DNA of 64,000 nucleotides from Hydrocarboniphaga sp. GTDB lineage: Bacteria > Pseudomonadota > Gammaproteobacteria > Nevskiales > Nevskiaceae. Location: NCBI RefSeq assembly GCF_028291725.1, contig NZ_JAQGNT010000043.1, forward strand, positions 1 through 64,000. The letters are read 5' to 3'. Both the position numbers and the translations under genes were made by a program. A model generated the notes under the pieces. The model did not search any database. It had not been told where the DNA came from and was given only the letters and a program-made list of their open reading frames with translations. Position 1 is the stretch's first letter. Each line of letters starts with the position of its first letter. Shown piece by piece: positions 35,180 to 43,241 of the stretch.

Positions 35180-35832
35180 CCGTGTCACAAAAAATACCAG
35201 GTGCCGCTTTCACGGTTGTCAGCACGGCTCGCGGCTCGAGTCAGCGCAAGGGTGGTGGGCGCGCGCAGAAAGCGGAAGCCACCCGCACCGCGCTGCTGCA
35301 AGCGGCTCGCGAGCTGTTGACGACGCGCGGCTACCACGAGGTCGGTGTGCGCGACTTCGCCGCCGCCGCTGGCGTGACGCGCGGCGCGTTCTACCACCAT
35401 TTCCCCGGCAAGCAGGCGATGTTTCTCGCCGTCTTCGACGCCGTGGAAAGCGAGCTGACCAGTACGGCTGCGGATAAACGCGACCCGTCGCTCGATCTGT
35501 GGACCGCTTTTCGCGCCGGAATCAAACACTATCTCGTCGCCGTAACGCGGCCCGACGTTCAACGCATCACGCTGATTGACGGTCCCGCCGTTCTGGGCTG
35601 GGAGCGCTGGAGGGAGATCGAGCAGCGATACAGCCTGGGGTCGATTACCTCGGCGCTCGCTGCTGCCATGTCATCCGGCCGGATCAGGAAACGGCCAGTG
35701 GAACCGCTGGCGCATCTGATCTTCGGGAGCGTCATGGAAGCCGCTTTGCTGGTCGCCCACTCGAAGAATCCCAAGCGACGCGCCGCCGAAGTCGGAGAGG
35801 CTCTCGATGATCTGCTCGGAGGTCTAAGCTGA
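35176..35832 (+). CDS. TetR family transcriptional regulator
   Basis: A 218-residue regulator. The N-terminal tail of about 30 residues is basic and flexible. The helix-turn-helix is at about 57-76 (VRDFAAAAGVTRGAFYHHFPGK), and the C-terminal ligand domain ends LDDLLGGLS. The ATG overlaps the stop of the receptor remnant, suggesting that transcription once ran from the receptor into the regulator. A start further downstream, closer to the QKAEATR helix, cannot be excluded. A palindrome 14 bp after its stop may be an operator for the next gene. Confidence 0.88.
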   Translation: MTVSQKIPGAAFTVVSTARGSSQRKGGGRAQKAEATRTALLQAARELLTTRGYHEVGVRDFAAAAGVTRGAFYHHFPGKQAMFLAVFDAVESELTSTAADKRDPSLDLWTAFRAGIKHYLVAVTRPDVQRITLIDGPAVLGWERWREIEQRYSLGSITSALAAAMSSGRIRKRPVEPLAHLIFGSVMEAALLVAHSKNPKRRAAEVGEALDDLLGGLS

Positions 35833-35845
35833 GCGTCTTGATTCG

Positions 35846-35866
35846 TGACATGTCATTGTCATGTAA
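35846..35866. promoter_or_regulatory. Palindrome upstream of a small membrane protein gene
   Basis: TGACATGTCA (35846-35855) is a perfect 10-bp palindrome, directly followed by TTGTCATGTAA, which repeats the half-site. It lies 14 bp after the TetR stop and about 45-65 bp before the next gene. It differs from the island-wide AGRTAYCT motif and could be the binding site of the adjacent TetR protein. Confidence 0.35.
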
Positions 35867-35910
35867 ATTCCGCCGGTATAGAGTCAAGGCTCCGGTGACA
35901 GGAGCTGACG

Positions 35911-36252
35911 ATGCAAATCTTCCGTGGCGTCGTGGCAATCGCATGGCTGCTGGTCGTAGGGATCACGATCCATGCAGTGCTCACCCTTGGCGTCGACCAG
36001 GCCGGCGCCACGTTCATCGGTGACTTCGGCCATCCCTGGCGCGCGCAGTTCAATGGCGATTTCTCAGCCCACCTGCTGTTGATGGCAGCCTGGATCGTTT
36101 ACCGCGAAAAGAGCGCCATGGTCGGCTTGCCGTGCGGACTTCTGGCGATCCTCGGTGGCGGCGCGTTCTCACTCGCTTACATCTTTATCGCGAGCTTCAG
36201 GGGAACTGGCAGCGCTGAGAGTTTACTGCTTGGATACCGCGCAGCGCGCTAA
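35911..36252 (+). CDS. Small membrane protein of unknown function
   Basis: A 113-residue protein with three hydrophobic helices (about 5-26, 50-64, 70-96). A conserved-looking segment, FGHPWRAQFNGDFSAHLLLMAAW, spans helices 1 and 2. AGGAG lies six bases before the ATG. I do not recognise a characterised family; it resembles short conserved bacterial membrane proteins of the DUF type. It sits alone between TetR and the convergent acyl-CoA dehydrogenase operon. Confidence 0.75.
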   Translation: MQIFRGVVAIAWLLVVGITIHAVLTLGVDQAGATFIGDFGHPWRAQFNGDFSAHLLLMAAWIVYREKSAMVGLPCGLLAILGGGAFSLAYIFIASFRGTGSAESLLLGYRAAR

Positions 36253-36309
36253 AACGACACAGATCCCGACAGGTGCGCGGCTTTCTAACGAACTTCGCGG
36301 TTCAATATT

Positions 36310-36340
36310 GCCCGGCATGGCGCCATGCGCCAGGCCGGGC
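36310..36340. terminator. Inverted repeat between convergent genes
   Basis: GCCCGGC (36310-36316) pairs with GCCGGGC (36334-36340), and the 10-bp palindrome ATGGCGCCAT lies inside the loop. It is located 57 bp after the membrane protein stop and 18 bp before the end of the convergent acyl-CoA dehydrogenase gene. A bidirectional terminator is likely, though there is no T-tract. Confidence 0.45.
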
Positions 36341-36358
36341 TGTACAAAATCTGTGCGA

Positions 36359-37432
36359 CTACCAGCCAGCGAGGTCCGCAGCGCGAGCACGATGCTCTTG
36401 CGGCGCACCGAGCCAGGCGTAGTCGAGCATCGCGCGCTTGAGCCAGATGTGTAGTTCGTATTCCCAGGTGTAGCCGATGCCGCCGTGAGCCTCGACGGCG
36501 TCGCGTGCCAACTGCAAGGCGCGATCGGTAAGGTGCGCCTTGGCCAGCGCCGCCGAATGCGCCGCGCGATCCTGCACATCATCGAAAGCATAGGCAGCGA
36601 ACCAGTACAGACCGCGCGCCGGCTCGATCTCCACCGCCATGTTGGCGAGCTGATGCTTGAGCGCCTGGAAGCGGCCGATGACCTGGCCGAACTGCTGGCG
36701 CGTCTTGGCGTATTCCACTGCGAGGTCGAGGCAGCGCTTTGCTCCGCCGTAGGCGTCGGCTGCGAGCAGCACCAGCGCAGCGTCGCGCAGACGCGCGGAC
36801 TGAACTGCCCCTTCGGGCAGACGTTCGGCTGGTGTACCTTCCAGTGTCAGCGTGAACAGCCGACGCGTGCGATCGATGCCGCCTTCATCGGCGACGACGA
36901 GCCCGGCAGCGTTTCTCTCGATCACGGCAAGCTCGCCGCCGGCGAGGCCGACCACGATCAGGTCTGCGACGTCCGCGGCGAATACGTGCCGCTTGCTGCC
37001 GAGCAGTCGATCGGCGGACGCCAGTGACCACTGTTCGGGCTGCCATCCGCCGGCATCGGCGAATGCGATCGTCGCGAGCACCGAGCCCTCGGCCAGCGCG
37101 GGCAGCCAGCGCGATTTCTGTTCTTCGCTGCCAGCCCAGGCGATCGCCAGACTCGCCAGCGCGTGGCCGAGGAAAGGCACTGGCGCTGCCGCCGCGCCGA
37201 CCGCCTCGGCGACGAGAGCGAGATCGATCAGCTTCAGGCCGAGTCCGCCATGGTCCTCTGGCAAGGCGATGGCCGTCACGCCGATCTGCGCGAAGCCGCG
37301 CCACAGTTCGGTGTCAAAGCCGGCCTCGGCATCGAAGCATCGATGCAGGCGCGACGACGGCAGCGCCTTGTCGAAGTAGCGTCGGACAGCACTCTGGACC
37401 TCGGTCTGGTCGTCGGAGAGCAGGAAATTCAT
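36359..37432 (-). CDS. Acyl-CoA dehydrogenase, small partner subunit type
   Basis: A 357-residue acyl-CoA dehydrogenase-like protein starting MNFLLSDDQTEVQSAVRRYF. The C-terminus HGGIGYTWEYELHIWLKRA is beta-type. It lacks the usual catalytic Glu positions and pairs with the large subunit gene directly upstream; the stop TGA of that gene shares its A with this ATG (37432). It is last gene of a four-gene acyl-CoA dehydrogenase operon (40979 to 36359). Confidence 0.87.
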   Translation of the reverse strand: MNFLLSDDQTEVQSAVRRYFDKALPSSRLHRCFDAEAGFDTELWRGFAQIGVTAIALPEDHGGLGLKLIDLALVAEAVGAAAAPVPFLGHALASLAIAWAGSEEQKSRWLPALAEGSVLATIAFADAGGWQPEQWSLASADRLLGSKRHVFAADVADLIVVGLAGGELAVIERNAAGLVVADEGGIDRTRRLFTLTLEGTPAERLPEGAVQSARLRDAALVLLAADAYGGAKRCLDLAVEYAKTRQQFGQVIGRFQALKHQLANMAVEIEPARGLYWFAAYAFDDVQDRAAHSAALAKAHLTDRALQLARDAVEAHGGIGYTWEYELHIWLKRAMLDYAWLGAPQEHRARAADLAGW

Positions 37433-38643
37433 CAGGTCTTGTCCGTAGCCGGGTCGCGCGGCAGTCCATAGCCGCGCTCGGCAATCACGTTGCGCTGGAT
37501 ATTGGACGTGCCCGCCGCGATCGCGACACCGAGCGCGCCCATGAACTGGTTGTTCCATTTCTCCGGACCGGCGCCCCCGGCGCCTTCGGCCTGCGGCGCG
37601 ATCATCAGATCGTCGCCGATGATGTCGCGCGCAAGCCGCGCAATGTCGTGGCCGATGTTGGTCGACACCAGCTTGTTCATCAGTGTGACTGGGCCGGGAT
37701 CCTGACCGCGTCCGGCCATCGACAGCTGGCGATAGCTCGAATACAAGTGGGATTCGACGCTGCCCTGCAATTGCACCAGCCGATCACGGATCAGCGGGTC
37801 GGCGATCGCGGGTTTGCCGTTGCGCGGTGTGCGCCGCGCCAGTTCCAGCAGCTTCAGGAACAGGTCGCGCGATGCCGCCGCGCCGCCGACCGAGCTGCGC
37901 TCGTGCTTCAGCGTGGCCTTGGAAACTTTCCAGCCTTCGCCGCGCGCGCCGACGATCCAGTGCGCCGGCGTGCGCGCATCGCTGAAGAACACTTCGCAGA
38001 ATTCTTCGCCGCCGGTCATCTGCTTGAGCGGGCGCACCGTAATCCCCGGCTGCTTCAGATCGATCAGCAGATAGGAAATCCCGGCGTGCTTGGTCGGCGC
38101 GTCCGGTTCGGTGCGCACCAGCGCGAACATGTAGTGCGCATACTGCGCGAACGTGCTCCAGATCTTCTGGCCGTTGATGATCCACTCCGGCCCGTTCGCG
38201 CCGTCGATCAGCTCACCTCGGGTTCGCAGCGAGGCAAGGTCAGAACCGGAATTCGGCTCGCTGTAGCCCTGTCCCCAAAAAATCTCACCGCTGACGGTAC
38301 GCGCGACGAACTGTTCCTTCTGCCATTCGGCGCCGCACTCGAGAAGCGTCGGCACCAGCATCATCATGCCCAGGCCGGCGACTTCCATCGGCGCGCGCAC
38401 GCGGTTGAATTCTTCGCGGATGATGCCGGCGCGCAGCAGGTCGGGCGCCTGCTCGGAGCCACCGTAACGCTTGGGAATGCTGCGATTCAGATAACCGGCT
38501 TCGGTGGCACGCCTGCGGAACCGCGACTCCTGTTCCCGCTTTTTCAGCGCGGCCTCATCGCCCTTCGGCGGCCAGTGCTCGGCCAGGAACGCGCGCACTT
38601 CGCCACGAAAAGTCTCGTACTCGGTGCTGTAGCTGAGGTCCAT
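37432..38643 (-). CDS. Acyl-CoA dehydrogenase, large subunit type
   Basis: A 403-residue FAD enzyme. The active-site loop reads YSEPNSGSDLA (127-137) and the helix-G base is Glu248 (KHERSSVGG). The C-terminus (GTSNIQRNVIAERGYGLPRD) is of the alpha-type. It begins nine bases after the previous gene ends and overlaps the next by one base, so the four dehydrogenases are coupled. In a heteromeric FadE pair this would be the catalytic subunit. Confidence 0.9.
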   Translation of the reverse strand: MDLSYSTEYETFRGEVRAFLAEHWPPKGDEAALKKREQESRFRRRATEAGYLNRSIPKRYGGSEQAPDLLRAGIIREEFNRVRAPMEVAGLGMMMLVPTLLECGAEWQKEQFVARTVSGEIFWGQGYSEPNSGSDLASLRTRGELIDGANGPEWIINGQKIWSTFAQYAHYMFALVRTEPDAPTKHAGISYLLIDLKQPGITVRPLKQMTGGEEFCEVFFSDARTPAHWIVGARGEGWKVSKATLKHERSSVGGAAASRDLFLKLLELARRTPRNGKPAIADPLIRDRLVQLQGSVESHLYSSYRQLSMAGRGQDPGPVTLMNKLVSTNIGHDIARLARDIIGDDLMIAPQAEGAGGAGPEKWNNQFMGALGVAIAAGTSNIQRNVIAERGYGLPRDPATDKT

Positions 38644-38652
38644 GCCGGTTCC

Positions 38653-39864
38653 CTATTTGATCTGGTTGAACGGCAGGTCCTTGTCCAGGCGCAGATCGCC
38701 CGGCAGGCCCAGCACGCGTTCGGCGATGATGTTGCGCAGGATCTCGTCGGTTCCGCCGGCAATGCGCAGGCCGGGCGCCCACCAGTAGAAATACCGGAAA
38801 GGCTTGATGCGCAGGTCGTCAGTCTCGGCGATGCCCGCCTGCTCCAGGCGGTCGAGCGCGAACGCGCCGATATCCTGCCGCGTCTTCGCCATCACCAGCT
38901 TGCCGATCGCGGCTTCCGGGCCCGGTGCCTGGCCCTTCGACAACGCGGTCTGCGCGCGCATGCGCAGCAACTCCAGGCCCATGTCGTTGACGTAGAAGCG
39001 CGCGATCGCATCGCGCACCGAAGGATCATCGACCTGCGTGCCACCGGACTCGCCGGGCAGCGCCTGCATCAGCGCGATCAGCTCATCCACTCCGGGAGCA
39101 TCGGCGGGTTTGGTGATCGCCATGCGTTCATGCGACAGCGTAGTCAGCGACACTTTCCAGCCTTCGCCGACATTGCCGAGACGCTGCGAATCGGGGATGC
39201 GCACGTCGGTCAGGAACACTTCGTTGAACTCGGCCTCGCCGGGCAAAGTGCGAATCGGGCGGATGTCGACACCAGGCGTCTTCATGTCCAGATAGAACAT
39301 GGTCAGACCCTTGTGCTTGACCACGCCGGGGTCGGTGCGCACCAGCAAGATGCCGTAGTCGGAGCGATGCGCGTACGAGGTCCACACCTTCTGCCCGTTG
39401 ATCACCCAGTCGCTGCCATCGCGCTGCGCGCGCGTGCGAATGCCGGCCAGGTCGGAGCCCGCGGCTGGCTCTGAGAACAGCTGGCACCAGATCTGCTCGC
39501 CGTCGACAGCGCGTCTCACCATCGGCAGCGCGCGCTCCGGAGTCAGGTAGGTGTAGATCGTCGGTACGCACATGCCCATCGTCACTGCGAACGGCACGTT
39601 AGACACACGGTACCGCGCCTCTTCCTGCTGGAAGATCACGGACTGCAGCGGCGTGCCGCCCTGCCCGCCCACGTCCTTGCGCCAGGTGATGCCGACGTAG
39701 CCGGCCGCCGCTTTTGCCGCCTGCCAGCGGCGTGCAAGCGCGACGAGTTCGTCCTCGCTGGCATCGCGATCCCTGGGCAACTCGTGACCTGGCGCGTGCT
39801 CGGCCAGCCAGGCCCGCACCTGAGCGCGATAGCTCGCTTCGTCCGGTGAATCCTTGAAATCCAT
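38653..39864 (-). CDS. Acyl-CoA dehydrogenase, large subunit type
   Basis: A 403-residue FAD enzyme with FSEPAAGSDLA (130-140), Glu246 in SHERM as helix-G base, and C-terminus GGTDEILRNIIAERVLGLPGD. It closely resembles the large subunit at 23624 (shared WCQLFSEPAAGSDLAG and VGEGWKV segments), so these two genes are probably paralogues. The ATG at 39864 follows the partner gene by 11 bp; longer upstream frames run into that gene. Confidence 0.9.
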   Translation of the reverse strand: MDFKDSPDEASYRAQVRAWLAEHAPGHELPRDRDASEDELVALARRWQAAKAAAGYVGITWRKDVGGQGGTPLQSVIFQQEEARYRVSNVPFAVTMGMCVPTIYTYLTPERALPMVRRAVDGEQIWCQLFSEPAAGSDLAGIRTRAQRDGSDWVINGQKVWTSYAHRSDYGILLVRTDPGVVKHKGLTMFYLDMKTPGVDIRPIRTLPGEAEFNEVFLTDVRIPDSQRLGNVGEGWKVSLTTLSHERMAITKPADAPGVDELIALMQALPGESGGTQVDDPSVRDAIARFYVNDMGLELLRMRAQTALSKGQAPGPEAAIGKLVMAKTRQDIGAFALDRLEQAGIAETDDLRIKPFRYFYWWAPGLRIAGGTDEILRNIIAERVLGLPGDLRLDKDLPFNQIK

Positions 39865-39875
39865 GCTCAGGCTCC

Positions 39876-40979
39876 TCAGGCAGCGCGGCCTGCGATGAGC
39901 GCGCGTACCAGCCGGTCGGACCAGCGGCTGCGATGGCCGAGCATCTGCGCCAGCAGGCGTGAACGGCGCAGATACAGCGTGCAGTCGTTCTCCCAGGTGA
40001 AGCCGATGCCGCCGTGGATCTCGATGCCCTCTTCCGCCGCATAACAGAACGCATCGCTCGCGGCGAGCCGCGCGCCGGCCGCGGCCAGCGGCAGTTCGGG
40101 AGCCGCCGTCGACAAGGCCCAGGCCCCGTAGAGGCAATGGCCGCGCGCAAGCTGCACCTTGGTGTACATGTCGGCGAGGCGATGCTTGACCGCCTGCGTC
40201 GCGCCGATCGCGTTGCCGAAGGCACGCCGCCGTTTGGCGTAGTCCACGCTCATCGCGAGCATCGCCTCGGCACCGCCGAGCTGTTCGAAGGCGACATAGA
40301 CCGCGGCGATGTCGAGCAGGCGTTCAGTCAGCGTGGCACCGCTGCCGGGCGAGCCGATGCGCTGCGCCGGCGTCCCCACGAAATTCAGCGCAGCGTGCTT
40401 GCGGATGCGATCGATCGCCGTCACCGGCATCTGCGCCACACCCTGCAAGGGCAATAGCCACCAACCATAGCCATCACCGTCTTCATCCGAGCGTGCCGAC
40501 ACGATCGCGATTTGCGCAGAAGCCGCATCGGCGACGGGCGTCTTGATGCCGTCGAAGCGGCCGTCGCGAACGCGCCCCCGAGGCGCCGTGCTCCAGACGC
40601 CGCTGCCTTCGGTGAAAGCGAGCGTGGCGATCACCTCGCCCGCCGCGAGCCGCGGCAGCCATTCGTCCGCGGCGGCTCCGCCCGCCAGCTTGAGCGCCTC
40701 GGTCGCGACCAGCACCGACGAGCTGAACGGGATCGGCGCGAGGCTCCGCCCGATCTCCTCTGCAACGACGCACAGTTCCAACGCGCCCAGGCCGAGTCCG
40801 CCCTGCCGCTCGGCGATCGCTGCCGCGGTCAGGCCCATGCCGGCGGCGTGCGACCACAATTCCGCATCGTGCCCGGCATCGGCTTCGAGCAGCATGCGCG
40901 CCTTCGCCGGCGCGTTCGCGAACAGACGGCGGGCCTGATCGCGCAGCGACTCCTGCTCATCGGAGAATTCGAAATTCAT
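39876..40979 (-). CDS. Acyl-CoA dehydrogenase, small partner subunit type
   Basis: A 367-residue protein starting MNFEFSDEQESLRDQARRLF and ending with HGGIGFTWENDCTLYLRRSR, close to the small subunit at 24849. Catalytic Glu positions are not filled. It is first gene of the four-gene operon; the promoter region (41041-41068) is shared with a divergent alpha/beta hydrolase and carries paired operator-like elements. Confidence 0.88.
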   Translation of the reverse strand: MNFEFSDEQESLRDQARRLFANAPAKARMLLEADAGHDAELWSHAAGMGLTAAAIAERQGGLGLGALELCVVAEEIGRSLAPIPFSSSVLVATEALKLAGGAAADEWLPRLAAGEVIATLAFTEGSGVWSTAPRGRVRDGRFDGIKTPVADAASAQIAIVSARSDEDGDGYGWWLLPLQGVAQMPVTAIDRIRKHAALNFVGTPAQRIGSPGSGATLTERLLDIAAVYVAFEQLGGAEAMLAMSVDYAKRRRAFGNAIGATQAVKHRLADMYTKVQLARGHCLYGAWALSTAAPELPLAAAGARLAASDAFCYAAEEGIEIHGGIGFTWENDCTLYLRRSRLLAQMLGHRSRWSDRLVRALIAGRAA

Positions 40980-41040
40980 GCCGGTGGCGGCTCCAGGCCG
41001 CGGATCGAGTAACGTAGCGCTGCGACCGAGTGACTAGTCA

Positions 41041-41068
41041 TTGGGATACCTCTTTTGTCAGGTATGAT
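41041..41068 (+). promoter_or_regulatory. Promoter overlapped by two operator copies
   Basis: TTGGGA (41041-41046) and TATGAT (41063-41068) are 16 bp apart, a plausible plus-strand promoter for the alpha/beta hydrolase. GGGATACCTC (41043-41052) covers the -35 and AGGTATGA (41060-41067) covers the -10; the motif centres are 16 bp apart. The region also lies 60-90 bp upstream of the divergent acyl-CoA dehydrogenase operon. Confidence 0.55.
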
Positions 41069-41106
41069 ACGGCGTGGCTCCGAAGACTGACAAGCTGGGT
41101 GAACCG

Positions 41107-41964
41107 ATGGAGACAGTTCGTATCGACGTGCAGGCCAACGGCCTGAGTTTCCATTATCTGGACCGCGGCAGCGGCCCGCTGATCCTGATGCTGCACGGCT
41201 TTCCGGACACGGCGTTCGGCTTCACAGCCACGATGAAGATTCTTGCTGAGGAGGGCTACCGCGTCGTCGCACCGTTCATGCGCGGCTACGCACCCAGCGG
41301 CTTCGCGCCGGACGGGGACTACCGGCTGCGCCGCCTCGGAGAGGACGCCCTCGCGATCGCCGCTACGCTCGGGGCCGAACGCTTCGTCCTGGTCGGCCAC
41401 GACTGGGGCGCGCTCGCGGCCTATGCAGCCGCCGCGATCGCCCCCGAACGGCTGAGCCATCTGGTCACCGCAGCGATCCCGCATCCGGGCCATTCAACAC
41501 GCAACACCGGCCTGAAGCAGGCCCGGCGATCGGCGTATGCGCTGCTCTTCCAGCTGCGGTGGCTGCCGGAGCGGCTGATCCGCCGGCGCAATTTCGCATG
41601 GCTCGAAAACCTGATCCGGCGCTGGTCGCCAAGCTGGGATTTTCGCGACGAGGATCTGGCGTTCCTCAAGCAAGCCTTTACGCAGCCGCAACGCCTGCAG
41701 GCCGCGCTCGCGTACTACCGTGCTTTCATACCCGGGACACTGAAGCGCGATCAGCGGGCGCTGACGGACGCCGTGATCCGCGTGCCGACGCTGCAGATCT
41801 GCGGCGGGCAGGACGGCTGTGTCGGCAGCGAGATGTTCGACGGACAGCAGGCGTGGTTCGCCGCGGGCTTGAGGATTCATCGTATGTCCGACGCGGGGCA
41901 CTTCATGCAGTACGAACGCCCACGAGAATTTGCCGCGGCAATCCTGGCGCAGCTGCGCGCGTGA
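41107..41964 (+). CDS. Alpha/beta hydrolase, epoxide-hydrolase-like
   Basis: A 285-residue alpha/beta hydrolase. HGFPD (30-34) gives the oxyanion loop, GHDWGA (97-102) carries the nucleophile Asp99, and GHFMQYERP near 265 supplies the catalytic His. An Asp nucleophile points to epoxide hydrolase or haloalkane dehalogenase-like chemistry rather than an esterase; epoxide hydrolysis would fit P450 products. I prefer the ATG at 41107; an in-frame GTG at 41074 is within the promoter region. It is divergent from an acyl-CoA dehydrogenase operon with shared operators. Confidence 0.82.
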   Translation: METVRIDVQANGLSFHYLDRGSGPLILMLHGFPDTAFGFTATMKILAEEGYRVVAPFMRGYAPSGFAPDGDYRLRRLGEDALAIAATLGAERFVLVGHDWGALAAYAAAAIAPERLSHLVTAAIPHPGHSTRNTGLKQARRSAYALLFQLRWLPERLIRRRNFAWLENLIRRWSPSWDFRDEDLAFLKQAFTQPQRLQAALAYYRAFIPGTLKRDQRALTDAVIRVPTLQICGGQDGCVGSEMFDGQQAWFAAGLRIHRMSDAGHFMQYERPREFAAAILAQLRA

Positions 41965-41995
41965 ATCTCTCGGAGTTGTGTCGCCGCAGGTCCTG

Positions 41996-43135
41996 TCAGA
42001 TTGCGTCCTTGACGGCGCCCGCGACGTCCAGATCCTCGACAGCCGCGCAGACGCGCGCCCAGGAAGCGGTGAGGTTGGCGGGCGCCTGCAGGCCCGCCCA
42101 CATTTGCGTCATCTGCACTGCGTCCCAGGCATAGCTCATCCAAAAACGGTACAGGTCCCAGGCCTGTTCCGGCTTGGGCGCGTCGCGCACACCCAGCGAC
42201 GCGAGTGTGTCGAGATAAAGCGCCAGCAGGTCTTTCTCATGGCGCCGGCGCAGTTCGATCGGGGCACCGGGGCCGAGAAAATAGGCGAGCTCGCGCAGGC
42301 CCGCGCCACGATGAACGATCTGCCAGTCCAGCAGGCCACTGCGCTCCTCATCCGCGAGCCGGTAGGTGTTGCCGAGGTGACAATCTCCGTGCGCCAGGGT
42401 CAGCGGCCCGCGCTCGCGTTGGTCGATCACTGCCTGCTCGTTGTCGATCAGCACGCGCGCCAGGCGGCGTACCGGATCGGACGCCTGTGTTTCCGGCTTC
42501 AGGAAGCGCTTCCGGAAGCGGCGATGCACCATCATCATCAGCGAGAACGCCGGTCGCGCGCGCTCGGTCGCCAGCCACGACAGATCGGACGAGAACCGCG
42601 GACTGTTCCAGAAGCGAGCGTGCACCGTACCCAGCGCCACCATCATGCCGCGCAGGTGGTCGAGGTCGGCCTCGTCGGCCAGCGAGAACGGCCGGCATCC
42701 GCGCAGCGACAGGTCTTCGAGCACGAGCATGAAACGCGCGCCGCGGCCCAGATGCGTAGCGTAGGCCAGGGGTGCGACATCCGCGAGATCCTGGCGAACC
42801 GTCCGGTAGAACCGAACCTCGTTCACCGCCATCTGCAAAGGCGCCACCATCAGGCGGCTGCTCGCCGTCAGCGGCGTGCTCTTGATGAAGACGCTTGCCG
42901 GCAGTCCGGCCGACTTGCCGCGCTCGTTCCAGTGCAGCGCGAGCCGGCGGCGATCCGTGGTGCCCGAGTTTCCGTCGAGCCGTTCGATCCGCTCGACCTC
43001 GGCGCCAGGCACGTCGGCGGCGATCTGCTGCGTCAGCCAGCGCGGGGTGAGCTGGGCCGACGCGACCGGTCCGGTTCGCGGCAACCAGGGCGAGAGCGAC
43101 AGCACGGTTTCGGAGAGGGCGGATACGATGCTCAA
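41996..43135 (-). CDS. Aminoglycoside phosphotransferase/kinase-like protein
   Basis: A protein-kinase-fold small-molecule phosphotransferase of about 379 residues. The catalytic loop HGDCHLGNTY and the metal-binding LLDWQ match the APH/ecdysteroid-kinase-like group. Such genes are common in acyl-CoA catabolic clusters with unknown substrates, and antibiotic resistance is unlikely here. A TTG at 43135, six bases after GGAGA, is the best start; no ATG fits well, and longer frames extend into unrelated sequence. It lies 106 bp downstream of the fadJ-type gene on the same strand. Confidence 0.72.
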   Translation of the reverse strand: MSIVSALSETVLSLSPWLPRTGPVASAQLTPRWLTQQIAADVPGAEVERIERLDGNSGTTDRRRLALHWNERGKSAGLPASVFIKSTPLTASSRLMVAPLQMAVNEVRFYRTVRQDLADVAPLAYATHLGRGARFMLVLEDLSLRGCRPFSLADEADLDHLRGMMVALGTVHARFWNSPRFSSDLSWLATERARPAFSLMMMVHRRFRKRFLKPETQASDPVRRLARVLIDNEQAVIDQRERGPLTLAHGDCHLGNTYRLADEERSGLLDWQIVHRGAGLRELAYFLGPGAPIELRRRHEKDLLALYLDTLASLGVRDAPKPEQAWDLYRFWMSYAWDAVQMTQMWAGLQAPANLTASWARVCAAVEDLDVAGAVKDAI

Positions 43136-43241
43136 AGCAATCTCCAGGCCGCTCGATGAAACACTCGATGAACCATGCTTGTGCCGATCGGAACCCTTAG
43201 CGGCCTGCTGACGCTGTCGCGTCCGAGCCCGCTTCGCATTT

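Noticed and set aside
37024-39474. 816-codon plus-strand frame across two acyl-CoA dehydrogenase genes
   Set aside because: It spans the ends of two clear minus-strand genes and has no start signal or recognisable fold.
41996-43135. Antibiotic-resistance aminoglycoside phosphotransferase
   Set aside because: Only the kinase fold motifs match; the family occurs widely in catabolic clusters and the neighbours are all lipid or terpenoid catabolism genes.
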